DNA of 64,000 nt from Tengunoibacter tsumagoiensis (GCF_003967535.1 NZ_BIFR01000001.1:3471001-3535000); one strand, 5' to 3'. Positions 16,685 to 25,587 are shown, counted from the stretch's first letter. Numbers and translations are program-made. Notes: generated by a model from the letters alone, not told the origin.

Positions 16685-17500
16685 TCAGACCGGGTGCTGG
16701 TGTAAAAACTGCTCGATCTTTTCTCGTTCGTCTCCTTTTGGAGCCCTGAATGTACCTTGATCATTGAGAAAGACGGTATGGTTTCCTTGAAAAAGGATGA
16801 TCATATCTGGTTTATGATCTCCATTGACATCTCTGAATGCCAGCGTAATTGGGATCAGATCATCAGTCGTTCCATAGAGTTGAGGTCCCGTATAGATATG
16901 GGTATGAGCCGCATCTCCTCCAGAGATCTCGATCACCTGAATATGTCGATTGAGGTTGAGGGCAATAAAATGGCTTGGGCTTCCATTCTGTTCATTATGC
17001 CCGACCCATGCATCTGTCTGAAAAGTACGAGGGCGACCATAGAGGAGATCGTTATAGGTTGTGTTTAACCAGGCACATACTGAACTCAAGACAAACCAGA
17101 GCAGAATGGTAAGGAGCATTCCAGACCCCAGGTAGAGGAGTGGATGGGATCCTTGATAAGAAACTGCCTGATGGGCCTCACTTTGGGCGGTTGCTTGCCT
17201 CTTTTTCTGAGCCGGGAATGTACTGGTGCCAGAAACGGCCCTGGTGGTTTTGCTCTGTTTTGTCTTTACCGGTTGGGGCTGTGAAGATGGAGATTTAGCA
17301 AGTTCTTTTGTCGCTCGCTTCCACTCAACTACCTGCTCAGTGGTTGGTATCTGTGCTGTGATTGGACGGACGTAGTTGACGCGCGTACGCGTAGAGGAAC
17401 GAGGAGCTGCTTTGATAGGAAAAGGCATATTCTCTCCAATAGGTCGATGACGGATGATACTTTTGGGGATCAATTTGCCTGTAGATGCTAAGGTTGGCAT
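16685..17500 (-). CDS. Single-pass membrane protein with a calcium-loop-like repeat, function unknown
   Basis: A 271-aa protein. Residues 1-118 are basic and Pro/Ser/Thr-rich (cytoplasmic), and about 120-143 form one membrane helix (YLGSGMLLTILLWFVLSSV). The outer part (about 150-260) ends with FRDVNGDHKPDMIILFQG. The D-x-N-G-D-x-x-x-D loop in it is the FG-GAP/integrin-repeat calcium loop, but only one is obvious, so this is not a full beta-propeller. A ribosome site AGGAGA lies upstream of the ATG. A surface-exposed role is likely; no pathway can be named. Confidence 0.7.
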   Translation of the reverse strand: MPTLASTGKLIPKSIIRHRPIGENMPFPIKAAPRSSTRTRVNYVRPITAQIPTTEQVVEWKRATKELAKSPSSQPQPVKTKQSKTTRAVSGTSTFPAQKKRQATAQSEAHQAVSYQGSHPLLYLGSGMLLTILLWFVLSSVCAWLNTTYNDLLYGRPRTFQTDAWVGHNEQNGSPSHFIALNLNRHIQVIEISGGDAAHTHIYTGPQLYGTTDDLIPITLAFRDVNGDHKPDMIILFQGNHTVFLNDQGTFRAPKGDEREKIEQFLHQHPV

Positions 17501-18392
17501 CGTTTGTTTTCTCCTATCTTGACAACTGGCACGTTTAGTCTTGCTCTGTTGGAGCCTGAACGTTTTCCACCTGGAGAAGAGGTACGCACAACAGTAAACG
17601 GAACAATAAGAATATATGTTCTATTTTAAAGGTCCGTGACAGGCTTCGTCAAGCTTTTGGTAGAAAGGGCTATACATTATCCAGGTGGATCTTTGTTGTA
17701 CAAGAGATACTACTGTGGTGGAATCTACTGAAGACGTGCAGGCTGTTTTTGTGAATATTTCTCATTCGATAGAAAAAAAAGTTTTTTTCATCCGCTAGCA
17801 TGTTTGTAGTATAGCATAGACGTCATTGATATTCCAGGGGCCTATAAGATAATTTTCGCGTCGTCATAGAATAGAGGGGGACTTGCTGAAGAATGTGGAG
17901 GCAACCCTGGCTGTGAGCGATAGACGAGGGTGTGAGATAGCGAGCCTTCGTGCATTGTAGAGAGATATTCTATGTCAGATGCAAAAAAATGAGGAAGTGT
18001 GACGATCACAGCAATGTTGAAATGATCTCTCGTTGTCACACCAAAGACCACAATTCTGGCACATGGCAGCTCAAGCCCTGCCAAACTCTGCTCCTTGCTC
18101 ACTTCTGAGTATAAAAGCGACGCGATAGGAAAGTCAATTGGGTATCTGAGGGTATAAAGTTTACTGTGTTCTATGTATACACAGGTAAAGGCGTGCTGAA
18201 AACTCCTTTTGCCAGGCTTTCCTCTGTAGCTTTACTAAACGATTCGTGCAATGAGCAAACTACGGTCTTTTTGCCGATGGCAATTATAGTTAATTTGCAC
18301 AAACGACCTCAAGAATTTCTCAATAAAATTAGTGTTTCCCTAAAGATTTGCTCAGTAAAACAGGAGCAATTCGCAAGAATTTCTCAATAGAT
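17501..18392. other. Long intergenic region, no convincing gene
   Basis: About 900 bases with stop-rich frames. The minus-strand GTG frame 17842-18102 and the plus-strand frame 18166-18390 are short, lack ribosome sites and were not accepted. The phrase CAAGAATTTCTCAATA occurs twice (about 18311 and 18374). The stretch from about 18160 runs into a strong terminator at 18393-18438, so a small RNA is possible. Confidence 0.4.
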
Positions 18393-18438
18393 GCTTGCTA
18401 TTTGTGCATAGTGCACAAATAGCAAGCGGCTTTTTTTT
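18393..18438 (+). terminator. Classic intrinsic terminator upstream of the ammonium transporter
   Basis: The perfect 15-base arms GCTTGCTATTTGTGC and GCACAAATAGCAAGC have a four-base loop, followed by GGC and eight Ts. There is no accepted gene upstream, so it ends either a small RNA or an attenuated leader. Confidence 0.85.
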
Positions 18439-18650
18439 ACAGGTTGTCACTATCATTTGGAACCGTAAATCTTTATAGTTATCTTATCGAAACAATCAGT
18501 GATGCCAATCAATGAAGATTCCTCAAAAAGCCTCACATTGCATTATCTGTATATTCGCTATTTCGTTTACTCATTGTCGAGTTTCGTCATCGCCCTTTTA
18601 TTCTGACCCGTTCCACATGGACCAATTCTGGCTGAAAGGACTTATCTACG

Positions 18651-20198
18651 ATGACATCTCTCCTTAGCTCCGCCTGGGTTCGTTTTAAGACGAATCTGCG
18701 CGATCCCCTTGTGCGCCGCAATGTTGCCCTCTATATGGGTGGTAAATTGTTAGGTTTAACTCTGGTTTTATTGGCAATTAATTTCTTTGTTCCTACTGCT
18801 ATTCATGCGGCAACGGGCCGCCCTGCTGCTGATGTTCCAACTATTAATGCTGTAAATACTGTCTGGACACTGGTTGCGGCTTTCCTGGTCTTTGGCATGC
18901 AGGTTGGCTTTGTTATGCTTGAGGCTGGCTTTGCCCGCTCGCGCGAATCGGTCAATATTCTTGTTGAGGGTATTGCTGATACCTGTATCTGTGGAGTTCT
19001 CTTCTGGGCCTGGGGCTTTGCCTTCATGTTTGATAATGGTAATGGCTTCATCGGGACACAGGGCTTCTTCCTCAATGGTATGCTCGGTAGCACCTATCAA
19101 AGCTCAGGCATTCCGGTTCTTGCCTTCTGGGTCTTCCAGTTTGCCTTTGCTGATACTGCTTCAACGATCACTTCGGGCGCTATGATCGGTCGTTGTGGGT
19201 TCTGGGGCGATATCGTGTATAGCATTGGTGTGACGGGCTTCATTTATCCGATCATTGGTCACTGGGCCTGGGGTCCTGACGGATGGTTGGTCGCTCTGAA
19301 CTTCCACGATTTCGCTGGTTCGACGGTTGTTCACAGTATTGGTGGTGCTATCTCTCTAGCTGGTGCGATTGCTCTGGGACCCCGACTGGGACGTGTTTTC
19401 AAACGCGATGGTGGCGGACCTCCTCCTGCTCATGATCTGATCATCGGTGCTGTTGGTGGCCTGATCCTCTGGTTCGGTTGGTATGGGTTTAATCCTGGTA
19501 GCACTCTTTCAGCTCTCGATGCTGTTGGTATCGGTCGCGTCTCTTTCAATACAACTCTGGCCGCTTGTTCGGGTGGCCTGATTGCGCTCTTCTACTCCTA
19601 CTTCCGCTCAAAGGGCAAGTCCTGGGATCTGGGTCTGACCGTTAATGGCTTCCTGGGCGGTCTGGTCGCTATCACCTGCCCGTGTTACTGGGTTGATCCA
19701 GTTGGAGCGTTCTTCATTGGCGCTGTCGCTGCGATCGTCGTCGCGCTGGGTCTGGACCTTCTCGAATACTTACGTATCGATGATCCTATCGGAGCCGTTC
19801 CTGTTCACCTGTTCGCTGGTATCTGGGGAACGCTCTCTCTGGGTCTCTTTGCAACGGGTGCCTACAGTGCTCCAACTCCGACCGGCGCTGCGACCAGCGG
19901 TTTTGTCTCTGGCCTCTTCTACGGCGGTGGCGCTTCACAATTAGTTGCTCAGTTGATTGGTTCAGGCGCAGTTGTCGGGGCAACCCTGGTTGTCTCTCTG
20001 ATCATGATGTTTGCCTTGAAGGCCATTGGTATCCTTCGCGTCTCGAAGGAAGGTGAGCTGGAAGGCCTGGATCTGCACGAGCATGGGGCAGTTGCCTATC
20101 CTGAATATGCTCTGATGGGTCTTGCTCCTTCTCTTGCCGGGCCTGCAACCCACTTGAGTGGTGCTTCTGAGGAGTCTCGCGTTCTGGTCGAGGATTAA
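18651..20198 (+). CDS. amt: Ammonium transporter (Amt/MEP/Rh family)
   Basis: A 515-aa protein, longer than typical AmtB. Residues 1-65 hold an N-terminal membrane segment. From about 63 (NAVNTVWTLVAAFLVFGMQ) the Amt channel core runs to about 470, with the hallmark MLEAGFARSRE, the pore segments WAWGPDGW and FAGSTVVHSIGG, and FGWYGFNPGS. The pore histidines of the family are present (HSIGG and VPVHLFAGIWG). It imports ammonium across the cytoplasmic membrane. The usual PII (GlnK) partner gene is not adjacent. A well-formed terminator lies 200 bases upstream and another after the stop, so it is probably a single-gene unit. Confidence 0.96.
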   Translation: MTSLLSSAWVRFKTNLRDPLVRRNVALYMGGKLLGLTLVLLAINFFVPTAIHAATGRPAADVPTINAVNTVWTLVAAFLVFGMQVGFVMLEAGFARSRESVNILVEGIADTCICGVLFWAWGFAFMFDNGNGFIGTQGFFLNGMLGSTYQSSGIPVLAFWVFQFAFADTASTITSGAMIGRCGFWGDIVYSIGVTGFIYPIIGHWAWGPDGWLVALNFHDFAGSTVVHSIGGAISLAGAIALGPRLGRVFKRDGGGPPPAHDLIIGAVGGLILWFGWYGFNPGSTLSALDAVGIGRVSFNTTLAACSGGLIALFYSYFRSKGKSWDLGLTVNGFLGGLVAITCPCYWVDPVGAFFIGAVAAIVVALGLDLLEYLRIDDPIGAVPVHLFAGIWGTLSLGLFATGAYSAPTPTGAATSGFVSGLFYGGGASQLVAQLIGSGAVVGATLVVSLIMMFALKAIGILRVSKEGELEGLDLHEHGAVAYPEYALMGLAPSLAGPATHLSGASEESRVLVED

Positions 20199-20241
20199 CA
20201 TTCTTTCAAAAACTATCTGTCTGAAGATCTGGTAGTTTGTC

Positions 20242-20294
20242 ACAAAAGAAGGTTCGCCTATCTCTCAAATTGAGGTGGGCGAACCTTCTTTTGT
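20242..20294. terminator. Terminator after the ammonium transporter
   Basis: The perfect 17-base arms ACAAAAGAAGGTTCGCC and GGCGAACCTTCTTTTGT lie between convergent genes. The A/T-rich outer arms make it usable from both sides. Confidence 0.85.
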
Positions 20295-20369
20295 AGATAG
20301 TGTACAAACAAGGCTTTGTACCCCTTCAATAAAGAAGAGCTATTCCTTAATGAGTACTGTTTTTTCATC

Positions 20370-20861
20370 TTATCTATAGAGGTTCTTATGTCGTTTAAGC
20401 AAGAACTGATAGTCTGGATCATTTTTTACGAGGAGATATTTTTCATAGAAGATGCGAGATGATTGAGCTTTCTCGTTTCTGTCCCAATCAGGTTCCTGTG
20501 GATTGATCTGCTTCCTGGCCGCCTGTTGTTCGTTTGCAGGGAGCTTTTGGGGATTTTGAACATACTTTTTGCCGGAACGATGATTGGCATAGCGGCGCGA
20601 TCGTGTATAGCCCATCTGTAGAAACTTGCGGGCCATATCCATACCGACGAAATCTTGTTGTTCTTTGTAGGCAAGAAAAAGTTGATAGATCTTCTCGGAG
20701 GATTCTTGAGCGATGGCTGGAGTTTTAAAATGCCAGTAAGGTAAAATCTCTGATTTATAAGGCTCGACAAGCAAAACACCTTGCTCACCCTTACCAACAC
20801 GATACAAATGAGGTTGTTCGCGGAAATTTGTCGTCTGATAATCAAGACCATAATCAAACAT
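20370..20861 (-). CDS. DUF4385 family protein
   Basis: A 163-aa protein recognised by the family's core: FDYGLDYQTTNFREQPHLYR, GEQGVLLVEPYKSEILPYW and FVGMDMARKFLQMGYTRSRR. The biochemical function of DUF4385 is unknown. The start at 20861 is chosen over the longer frame because AAAGAAGGAGGAACAAGT, an excellent ribosome site, precedes it. The C-terminus is basic (KYLLVKNDPDYQFLLKRHK). It is divergently transcribed from the TetR gene; its promoter would lie in the 20862-20950 gap, close to the TetR operator. Confidence 0.85.
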   Translation of the reverse strand: MFDYGLDYQTTNFREQPHLYRVGKGEQGVLLVEPYKSEILPYWHFKTPAIAQESSEKIYQLFLAYKEQQDFVGMDMARKFLQMGYTRSRRYANHRSGKKYVQNPQKLPANEQQAARKQINPQEPDWDRNEKAQSSRIFYEKYLLVKNDPDYQFLLKRHKNLYR

Positions 20862-20948
20862 ACTTGTTCCTCCTTCTTTTTTAGAGAACGGTTTGTAGCC
20901 TGGAAACACAGGGACATTGCCCACTGAAAGTGCTCCTGATTCGGTGTT

Positions 20949-20990
20949 TCAACCAATAGGTTGACAGAGAAACCTGATTGCTGATACGAT
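20949..20990 (+). promoter_or_regulatory. TetR-type operator and promoter of the regulator gene
   Basis: The palindrome TCAACCAATAGGTTGA (20949-20964) has the same half-site, TCAACC, as two operators before the oxidase gene. It overlaps a -35 box TTGACA (20961-20966). An 18-base spacer leads to TACGAT (20985-20990). This suggests negative autoregulation and places the RNA start near 20997, after the upstream ATG at 20989. Confidence 0.75.
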
Positions 20991-21021
20991 GATGGAAAAG
21001 TATTCGAAGGAACATTTTCTT

Positions 21022-21666
21022 ATGAACTCAGCGCATCCTTCTGGCCGTCGTCTTGCACCGCATACTACTTCCAACGACGAACGGCGTTTACGATTGGTAG
21101 AATCTGCCTATTCCTTGATTGCTGAGAAAGGGATGGCAGGGCTACGGATTCGCGAGGTTGCCTCGCGAATCGGACTCAATCACGCGACCTTGCTGTATTA
21201 TTTTCCCACGAAAGAAGCTCTCATCCAGGCTGTCGTTGAGTATTGTATTCGTCAGTTTGACCTCATTCAAGCTCCCAATCCTTCCGTTGCGACAACCCCT
21301 AGCGAGCATCTCCGGCAACGCTATCTCTCCGATCTTGCCCATCAGTTACGCGAAGTGCCTGACCTGTTCCTCGTCCTTGATGAATTTCTTCTGTATGCAC
21401 GACGTGATCCTGCAACTCACAGCATCCTCATGGAGGCTGTCACGTCCTGGCAACACTTTCTGGAACGTCTCATTCAGGAGGAGATGGCCTCTGGACGCTT
21501 TCGGGCTGATATTGACGCCAGGAGTGCTGCTCTTACCCTGATGGCATTTTGTCAGGGTGTTGGTCTCTTGTTACACACACGACCAGAAGACATCGACGGT
21601 ATCCTCTCACAACTATCGACGTGGTTTCACTCGCTCTTGTCTCCCCACGACGAGGAGAAACGTTAG
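21022..21666 (+). CDS. TetR/AcrR family transcriptional regulator
   Basis: A 214-aa protein with an N-terminal helix-turn-helix (MAGLRIREVASRIGLNHATL, then YYFPTKEAL), the signature of TetR repressors. The C-terminal helical domain (about 75-205) would bind an unknown ligand. ATG 21022 is chosen because AAGGAAC lies ten bases upstream and because the inferred promoter would start RNA after the earlier ATG at 20989. Its operator sequence occurs before its own gene and twice before the multicopper oxidase gene, so it very probably represses both and releases them when its ligand appears. Confidence 0.93.
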   Translation: MNSAHPSGRRLAPHTTSNDERRLRLVESAYSLIAEKGMAGLRIREVASRIGLNHATLLYYFPTKEALIQAVVEYCIRQFDLIQAPNPSVATTPSEHLRQRYLSDLAHQLREVPDLFLVLDEFLLYARRDPATHSILMEAVTSWQHFLERLIQEEMASGRFRADIDARSAALTLMAFCQGVGLLLHTRPEDIDGILSQLSTWFHSLLSPHDEEKR

Positions 21667-21722
21667 TTCACATCATCTCTTATCTGCTCACTCCGTTCTT
21701 TGCGTTCTTCATCTTTTGAAAT

Positions 21723-21788
21723 GTCAACCAAACGGTTGACAGTCCTCTGTGAGAGGTGTATACTCGCCATGTCAACCAATTGGTTAGC
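21723..21788 (+). promoter_or_regulatory. Oxidase promoter with two TetR operators
   Basis: A near-consensus promoter: TTGACA (21736-21741), a 17-base spacer, TATACT (21759-21764). Operator 1, GTCAACCAAACGGTTGAC (21723-21740), covers the -35 box. Operator 2, GTCAACCAATTGGTTAGC (21771-21788), covers the expected start of transcription. Occupancy of either should block RNA polymerase. Confidence 0.85.
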
Positions 21789-21817
21789 ATTCCTAGTTAT
21801 ATACAAGAAGAAGACGT

Positions 21818-23383
21818 ATGAAGATTACTCGACGACAGGCCCTCAAGTGGGGAGTCATAGGCACTGCGGGATTTGCAGTTCCCATTGGGGTCTTACAACT
21901 CCCTTTAGCACGCATTCGCGCCATTGAGTCCGTGACCAGCCCCGCAACACGGCCATTCCAGGTTCCGTTGCCTATACCGCCAGTGCTTCAACCACTGCGT
22001 AGCGATACGACGACCGACTATTACGAGATGACGATCAAACCCGGACTCGCCCATATTCTGCCTGGTATCACGACTCCAATCTGGGGCTATAACGGGATTT
22101 TTCCTGGCCCGACCATTGAAGCGAGACGGGGGCGCACGACGGTGATTCGGCAGATCAATGCCTTACCTGTTCCCGTTTCAACGCATCTGCATGGTGGGAA
22201 AACGCCGCCCACAAGCGATGGCTACCCCATGGATCTCATCTTGCCACGCGATCCTGCCCCGTTTCAAGCCAGCCTCAACGATGCATCCATGCGTCGCTTC
22301 ATGGGAACAAACGGCATTGGGCATTCCTTACAGATGCAGATGCAGCAGACAAAAGAGTATGTGTATCCTAATGATCAGCCAGCTTCTATTCATTGGTACC
22401 ACGACCATCGTATGGATTTCACAGGGCCACAAGTGTACAAGGGACTCGCCGGGTTGTATCTCATTCGAGACGAGGTTGACGACGCACTTCCCCTGCCGAA
22501 GGGAGAGTACGATATCCCTCTCATGATTACTGATCGCACGTTCAACGCCGATGGCTCGTTTTTCTATCCCTCGCTTGACCCCACGTTGACCACGACACCC
22601 GGAGTTCTCGGAAAATATTACAATGGGATGCTGGGGGACACGCTTCTCGTCAATGGAGCTGTTCAGCCGTTCCTGGAGGTTGCTGCCGCCAGGTACCGCT
22701 TCCGTCTGCTCAATGCCTCCAATGCGCGCGTGTATCAGCTTGCCTTGAGTTCCCATCAGTCCTTTGTCCAGATTGGCAGCGATGGGGGGCTGCTTCCTGC
22801 TCCGACACTACGTCAAACTATTCGCATCTCTCCTGCCGAACGCTTTGATGTGGTCATTGATTTTTCACACGTTCCCGTCGGTTCGCAGGTCGTCCTGAAA
22901 AACCTTCTGGGAGATGAACGAACGACCGATATTATGCGCTTTGATGTGGTGCGTCAGACCAGAGACGAGAGCACCATCCCCACCACCTTAGCACCATTTG
23001 AGGTCCTTCAACCATCTGAGAGTCTCACCACACGTACCTTTCAGTTTTTTTATGGGTTGGGGATGTGGACGATTAATGGGACCTACTTTGACCCCAATCG
23101 GATTGATGCGACCCCACGCCTTGGGACAACAGCGATATGGGAATTTACGAGTGACGGGAATCATCCCATTCATATGCACCTCGTCAATTTTCAGGTGTTG
23201 AGTCGTGATGGACGGGCTCCTGACCCGGAAGATGCTGGGAATAAGGATACGATCTTCCTCAAAGCGGGTGAGAAGGCACGCGTGATCACGCGCTTCGATG
23301 GCTACCGGGGGCTCTACGTCTTTCACTGCCACAACGCTGAACACGAAGATATGCGTATGATGGGCCAATTTGAGGTTATCTAG
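21818..23383 (+). CDS. Multicopper oxidase, Tat-exported (CotA/bilirubin-oxidase-like)
   Basis: A 521-aa protein. The N-terminus MKITRRQALKWGVIGTAGFA is a twin-arginine-type signal (TRRQALK). Copper ligands are visible in order: STHLHGG (His123, His125), HWYHDH (about 191-196), HPIHMHLVNF (about 449-458) and FHCHNAEHEDMRM (about 500-512). All four copper-binding segments of a laccase-type oxidase are therefore present. It would oxidise phenolics, bilirubin-like molecules or metal ions outside the cell with reduction of oxygen to water. A repressor pair of operators controls it. The next gene starts 15 bases downstream and is probably in the same operon. Confidence 0.93.
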   Translation: MKITRRQALKWGVIGTAGFAVPIGVLQLPLARIRAIESVTSPATRPFQVPLPIPPVLQPLRSDTTTDYYEMTIKPGLAHILPGITTPIWGYNGIFPGPTIEARRGRTTVIRQINALPVPVSTHLHGGKTPPTSDGYPMDLILPRDPAPFQASLNDASMRRFMGTNGIGHSLQMQMQQTKEYVYPNDQPASIHWYHDHRMDFTGPQVYKGLAGLYLIRDEVDDALPLPKGEYDIPLMITDRTFNADGSFFYPSLDPTLTTTPGVLGKYYNGMLGDTLLVNGAVQPFLEVAAARYRFRLLNASNARVYQLALSSHQSFVQIGSDGGLLPAPTLRQTIRISPAERFDVVIDFSHVPVGSQVVLKNLLGDERTTDIMRFDVVRQTRDESTIPTTLAPFEVLQPSESLTTRTFQFFYGLGMWTINGTYFDPNRIDATPRLGTTAIWEFTSDGNHPIHMHLVNFQVLSRDGRAPDPEDAGNKDTIFLKAGEKARVITRFDGYRGLYVFHCHNAEHEDMRMMGQFEVI

Positions 23384-23397
23384 TGGAGGTAAATGCC

Positions 23398-24012
23398 ATG
23401 CACCATCTTAATGACACCTTTCGAAGGGAGATACCATTTGCGGCGATGAACAGAAAAAGCGATCCTCATTTTACGACACGTCAGAAACAGATACTCTGTT
23501 CTGGAGGTGCAGTGGCCTGTTTTGCTTCTGAACTCATTCATCTCTGGCTCTTACCTGCACAGTATGACGTCTTCATCGGCTATGGGCTGATCTTTTTGCT
23601 TATTGCTATGGCTCAAGGAGTTATCGGGGCGAATCTCTTATTTGCTCCACCCCGTCGCCTTCTGACGTTTGGTCTCTGGGTCAATGGCTCCCTTGTCTTT
23701 CTCTATCTCTTCACGCACACGGTTGGCGTGCTGGTTGGAGAAGCCTTTCTGCTTTTACCTGTTGATCCGTTTGGGGTTGTCGCAACACTTTGTGAGATGC
23801 TCGTGATTGGCCTGCTCTTTTTGCTACGGCGTGAAAGTCCTAAGGAGCCAAAACAAAAAAAGACGAGAGGAAGTATGCAAAAAAATGCACACTCTCCCTC
23901 TCTCTCTTTGTTAAGGCCCTTGAGTATGAATGGAACGAAAAACAACGCTAAGGAAATTGGTCTTGTGATGAATGCTGAGTGGAATGTGCAAGATGAGGTA
24001 GGCCCAGGATAG
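23398..24012 (+). CDS. Four-helix membrane protein, 3' end replaced by Tn3 insertion
   Basis: 204 codons as it stands. Four hydrophobic helices lie at about 22-42, 48-72, 80-106 and 115-140, followed by a basic tail. The start at 23398 is used because GGAGG lies eight bases before it. The last 33 codons (from 23914) come from the transposon end. If the transposon and one copy of GTTAA are removed, the frame continues into 31110 and stops at TGA 31166-31168, giving a tail of about 19 other residues. The four helices are untouched, so the protein may still function. Tight linkage to the multicopper oxidase suggests a role in the same process. Family not recognised. Confidence 0.7.
   Translation: MHHLNDTFRREIPFAAMNRKSDPHFTTRQKQILCSGGAVACFASELIHLWLLPAQYDVFIGYGLIFLLIAMAQGVIGANLLFAPPRRLLTFGLWVNGSLVFLYLFTHTVGVLVGEAFLLLPVDPFGVVATLCEMLVIGLLFLLRRESPKEPKQKKTRGSMQKNAHSPSLSLLRPLSMNGTKNNAKEIGLVMNAEWNVQDEVGPG
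23915..23959 (+). repeat. Left terminal inverted repeat of the Tn3 transposon
   Basis: 45 bases, perfectly complementary to 31060-31104. The first 38 fit the family's usual repeat length. The target duplication GTTAA is immediately outside. Confidence 0.95.
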
Positions 24013-24029
24013 GCCCTTGAGTATGAATG
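24012..24029 (+). repeat. Second transposon-end-like sequence, 97 bp inside the left end
   Basis: GGCCCTTGAGTATGAATG repeats the outermost 18 bases of the transposon in the same orientation, then diverges. It could be the relic of an older end, a nested element, or a decoy site for the transposase. Confidence 0.6.
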
Positions 24030-24118
24030 AGGGTGGGCGAAGATCCTAGCGATTTTAAGTAACTGTTCAGAAGAGCTATGCCATTGCGTCCCGGCAGCCA
24101 ATCTGCTAAGGTAGGACT

Positions 24119-24208
24119 ATGAACAGAGAGGAAGACCGCGATTCCCTTCGGGCAGAAAATCACCGCCTGCACGAGCAGGTCCAGGATCAAGAAGGGGTCC
24201 CGACATAA
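24119..24208 (+). pseudogene. Truncated transposase start (IS66-like N-terminal fragment)
   Basis: A 29-codon frame, ATG to TAA, reading MNREEDRDSLRAENHRLHEQ and a short tail. The coiled-coil beginning with L-R-A-E-N-x-x-L is common at the N-terminus of IS66-type and related transposases. It stops where the protein should continue, so it is a fragment. The family call is tentative. Confidence 0.4.
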
Positions 24209-24500
24209 TTTCCCCGATAGATTCCGCTAAGGGCAAGCAAGAAGTAAAAAGATTGGTGATTTATTCCGCTAAGCCTGGATTCCCAGTTTGTTCTTACTAG
24301 CAAATGCCTTGCCAAGTAAGCAAGGTTAGTCTTCCAATGTAAGTACTTGCCCACCGATATGAGCACTGAGACAAACATATCTGGAAATACAGCTCTCCTC
24401 CTAGCTTTTTTCATCGATGCCTTGTAGATTGGAGTGCTTTGGAAAAAGGGAAGGAGTATCTTTCCGCATGATTTCCAGATTCCGAGATCAAGCCTTCCGA
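24209..24500. other. Transposon interior without a recognisable gene
   Basis: It contains a direct repeat, ATTCCGCTAAG (about 24220 and 24263), which could be part of a recombination (resolution) site. The minus-strand frame 24187-24522 overlapping here looks non-coding. Nothing else is supported. Confidence 0.35.
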
Positions 24501-25556
24501 TCAGCGTTCTGTGAAAAGCCAACGCAACCCGTCCATAAGCATGAGAAAAAAAGCATCGAAGGTATGTCCATAGCCATGCTGTGTGACCAGACGGATGTTT
24601 GCTCCACGCTCCTGGAGTCGTTCAGCAAGCACCTGGGAACTTGGTTGAGCATGTTGCTCCCCAAGTCCAAAATCTCCCTGGCTCAGAAAAAAACGCCCTC
24701 CTCCAGGCCAGTCTCCTGCTAACGCAAGGATGGTATTTAACCCCTCCCGATGTCGAGGGGAGATACAGAGGCCACCCGCGAATGCTCCTGGTTTCGCGAG
24801 GATGAGTTGCAAGGCCATCGAGGCTCCATTGGATGATCCAATCACCCAGCACTGGCCCAACGCATAACGAGCTGCAACAGAGGGAAGGATCGTATCCCAT
24901 ACAAAGGTACGGGCGGCTTGATTACGACGCCCTCCGGCCAGGTACTCTTCGGGTCGCGCTCCACCGCCATGGTCCATAGCCACAACAATCACGGGAGGCA
25001 TCTCTCCAAGCTTCCACAGCGTTTCCGGCAAACCGGGGAGCCAACGCAGTTGGTCGATTTCAGATTGTGCGTCGAACCAAAAGAGAGCAGGATAGGGCTG
25101 ACGAGCAGAATAGTTGTGAGGAACATACACACGTATCCTGCGTGCGTCGTCCGCTAATCCAGGCGCAGGGAGCACCATATCCTCTGCCAATGACATGCGC
25201 CCCGAGGAAAGCGACAAGAGCGCGGGAAGGTCTGGTCCACGTAGATCAGGTTGGTGGCGAGGAGAAGGTGCTTGCTTCCCTTTGACCATCACTCGGATAC
25301 AAGAGCAAATGGTGCGTGGCAATGAAGGCGCATCAAGATCTGCTCCCCAAACAGAGGTGCCAGGGATCTGCTCCAATGGCTGAGGAGTAGCAATCCACTC
25401 GGTGATGCACAGAGGAACGGCGGTTCCTGGGTCGCCTTCCCAAAGCACGGTGATGGTTCCACTTGGATGAACGATGGGAGAAGAAAGCGCCGGTGTCAGG
25501 AGTTCTGGATGTCGGCGCAGGGAAGCAAAGGTCGGAAGAAATTCACATCCATTCAT
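24501..25556 (-). CDS. Enterochelin-esterase-like alpha/beta hydrolase (transposon cargo)
   Basis: A 351-aa protein. The N-terminal 120 residues resemble the early-set domain of Fes-type esterases. The C-terminal alpha/beta hydrolase carries the nucleophile elbow GSSNGAS (Ser about 243), an acid in FLSQGDFGLGEQH and the histidine in YGHTFDAF, completing a triad. VYVPHNYSARQPYPALFWFD and VIVVAMDHGG are the usual strands before the elbow. Relatives cleave siderophore esters, feruloyl esters or mycolyl-type esters. No signal peptide is visible, so it is probably cytoplasmic. It lies wholly inside the Tn3 transposon and is therefore mobile cargo. Confidence 0.85.
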   Translation of the reverse strand: MNGCEFLPTFASLRRHPELLTPALSSPIVHPSGTITVLWEGDPGTAVPLCITEWIATPQPLEQIPGTSVWGADLDAPSLPRTICSCIRVMVKGKQAPSPRHQPDLRGPDLPALLSLSSGRMSLAEDMVLPAPGLADDARRIRVYVPHNYSARQPYPALFWFDAQSEIDQLRWLPGLPETLWKLGEMPPVIVVAMDHGGGARPEEYLAGGRRNQAARTFVWDTILPSVAARYALGQCWVIGSSNGASMALQLILAKPGAFAGGLCISPRHREGLNTILALAGDWPGGGRFFLSQGDFGLGEQHAQPSSQVLAERLQERGANIRLVTQHGYGHTFDAFFLMLMDGLRWLFTER

Positions 25557-25587
25557 ATGTTATGTCCCAATGACTTTCCATATTGTT

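Noticed and set aside
17842..18102. 86-codon minus-strand frame starting with GTG
   Set aside because: No ribosome site, no recognisable motif and no supporting neighbour. It could be a real small gene, but the sequence does not support it.
24187..24522. 111-codon minus-strand frame
   Set aside because: It overlaps the transposase fragment and the esterase end, and shows no motif or ribosome site.
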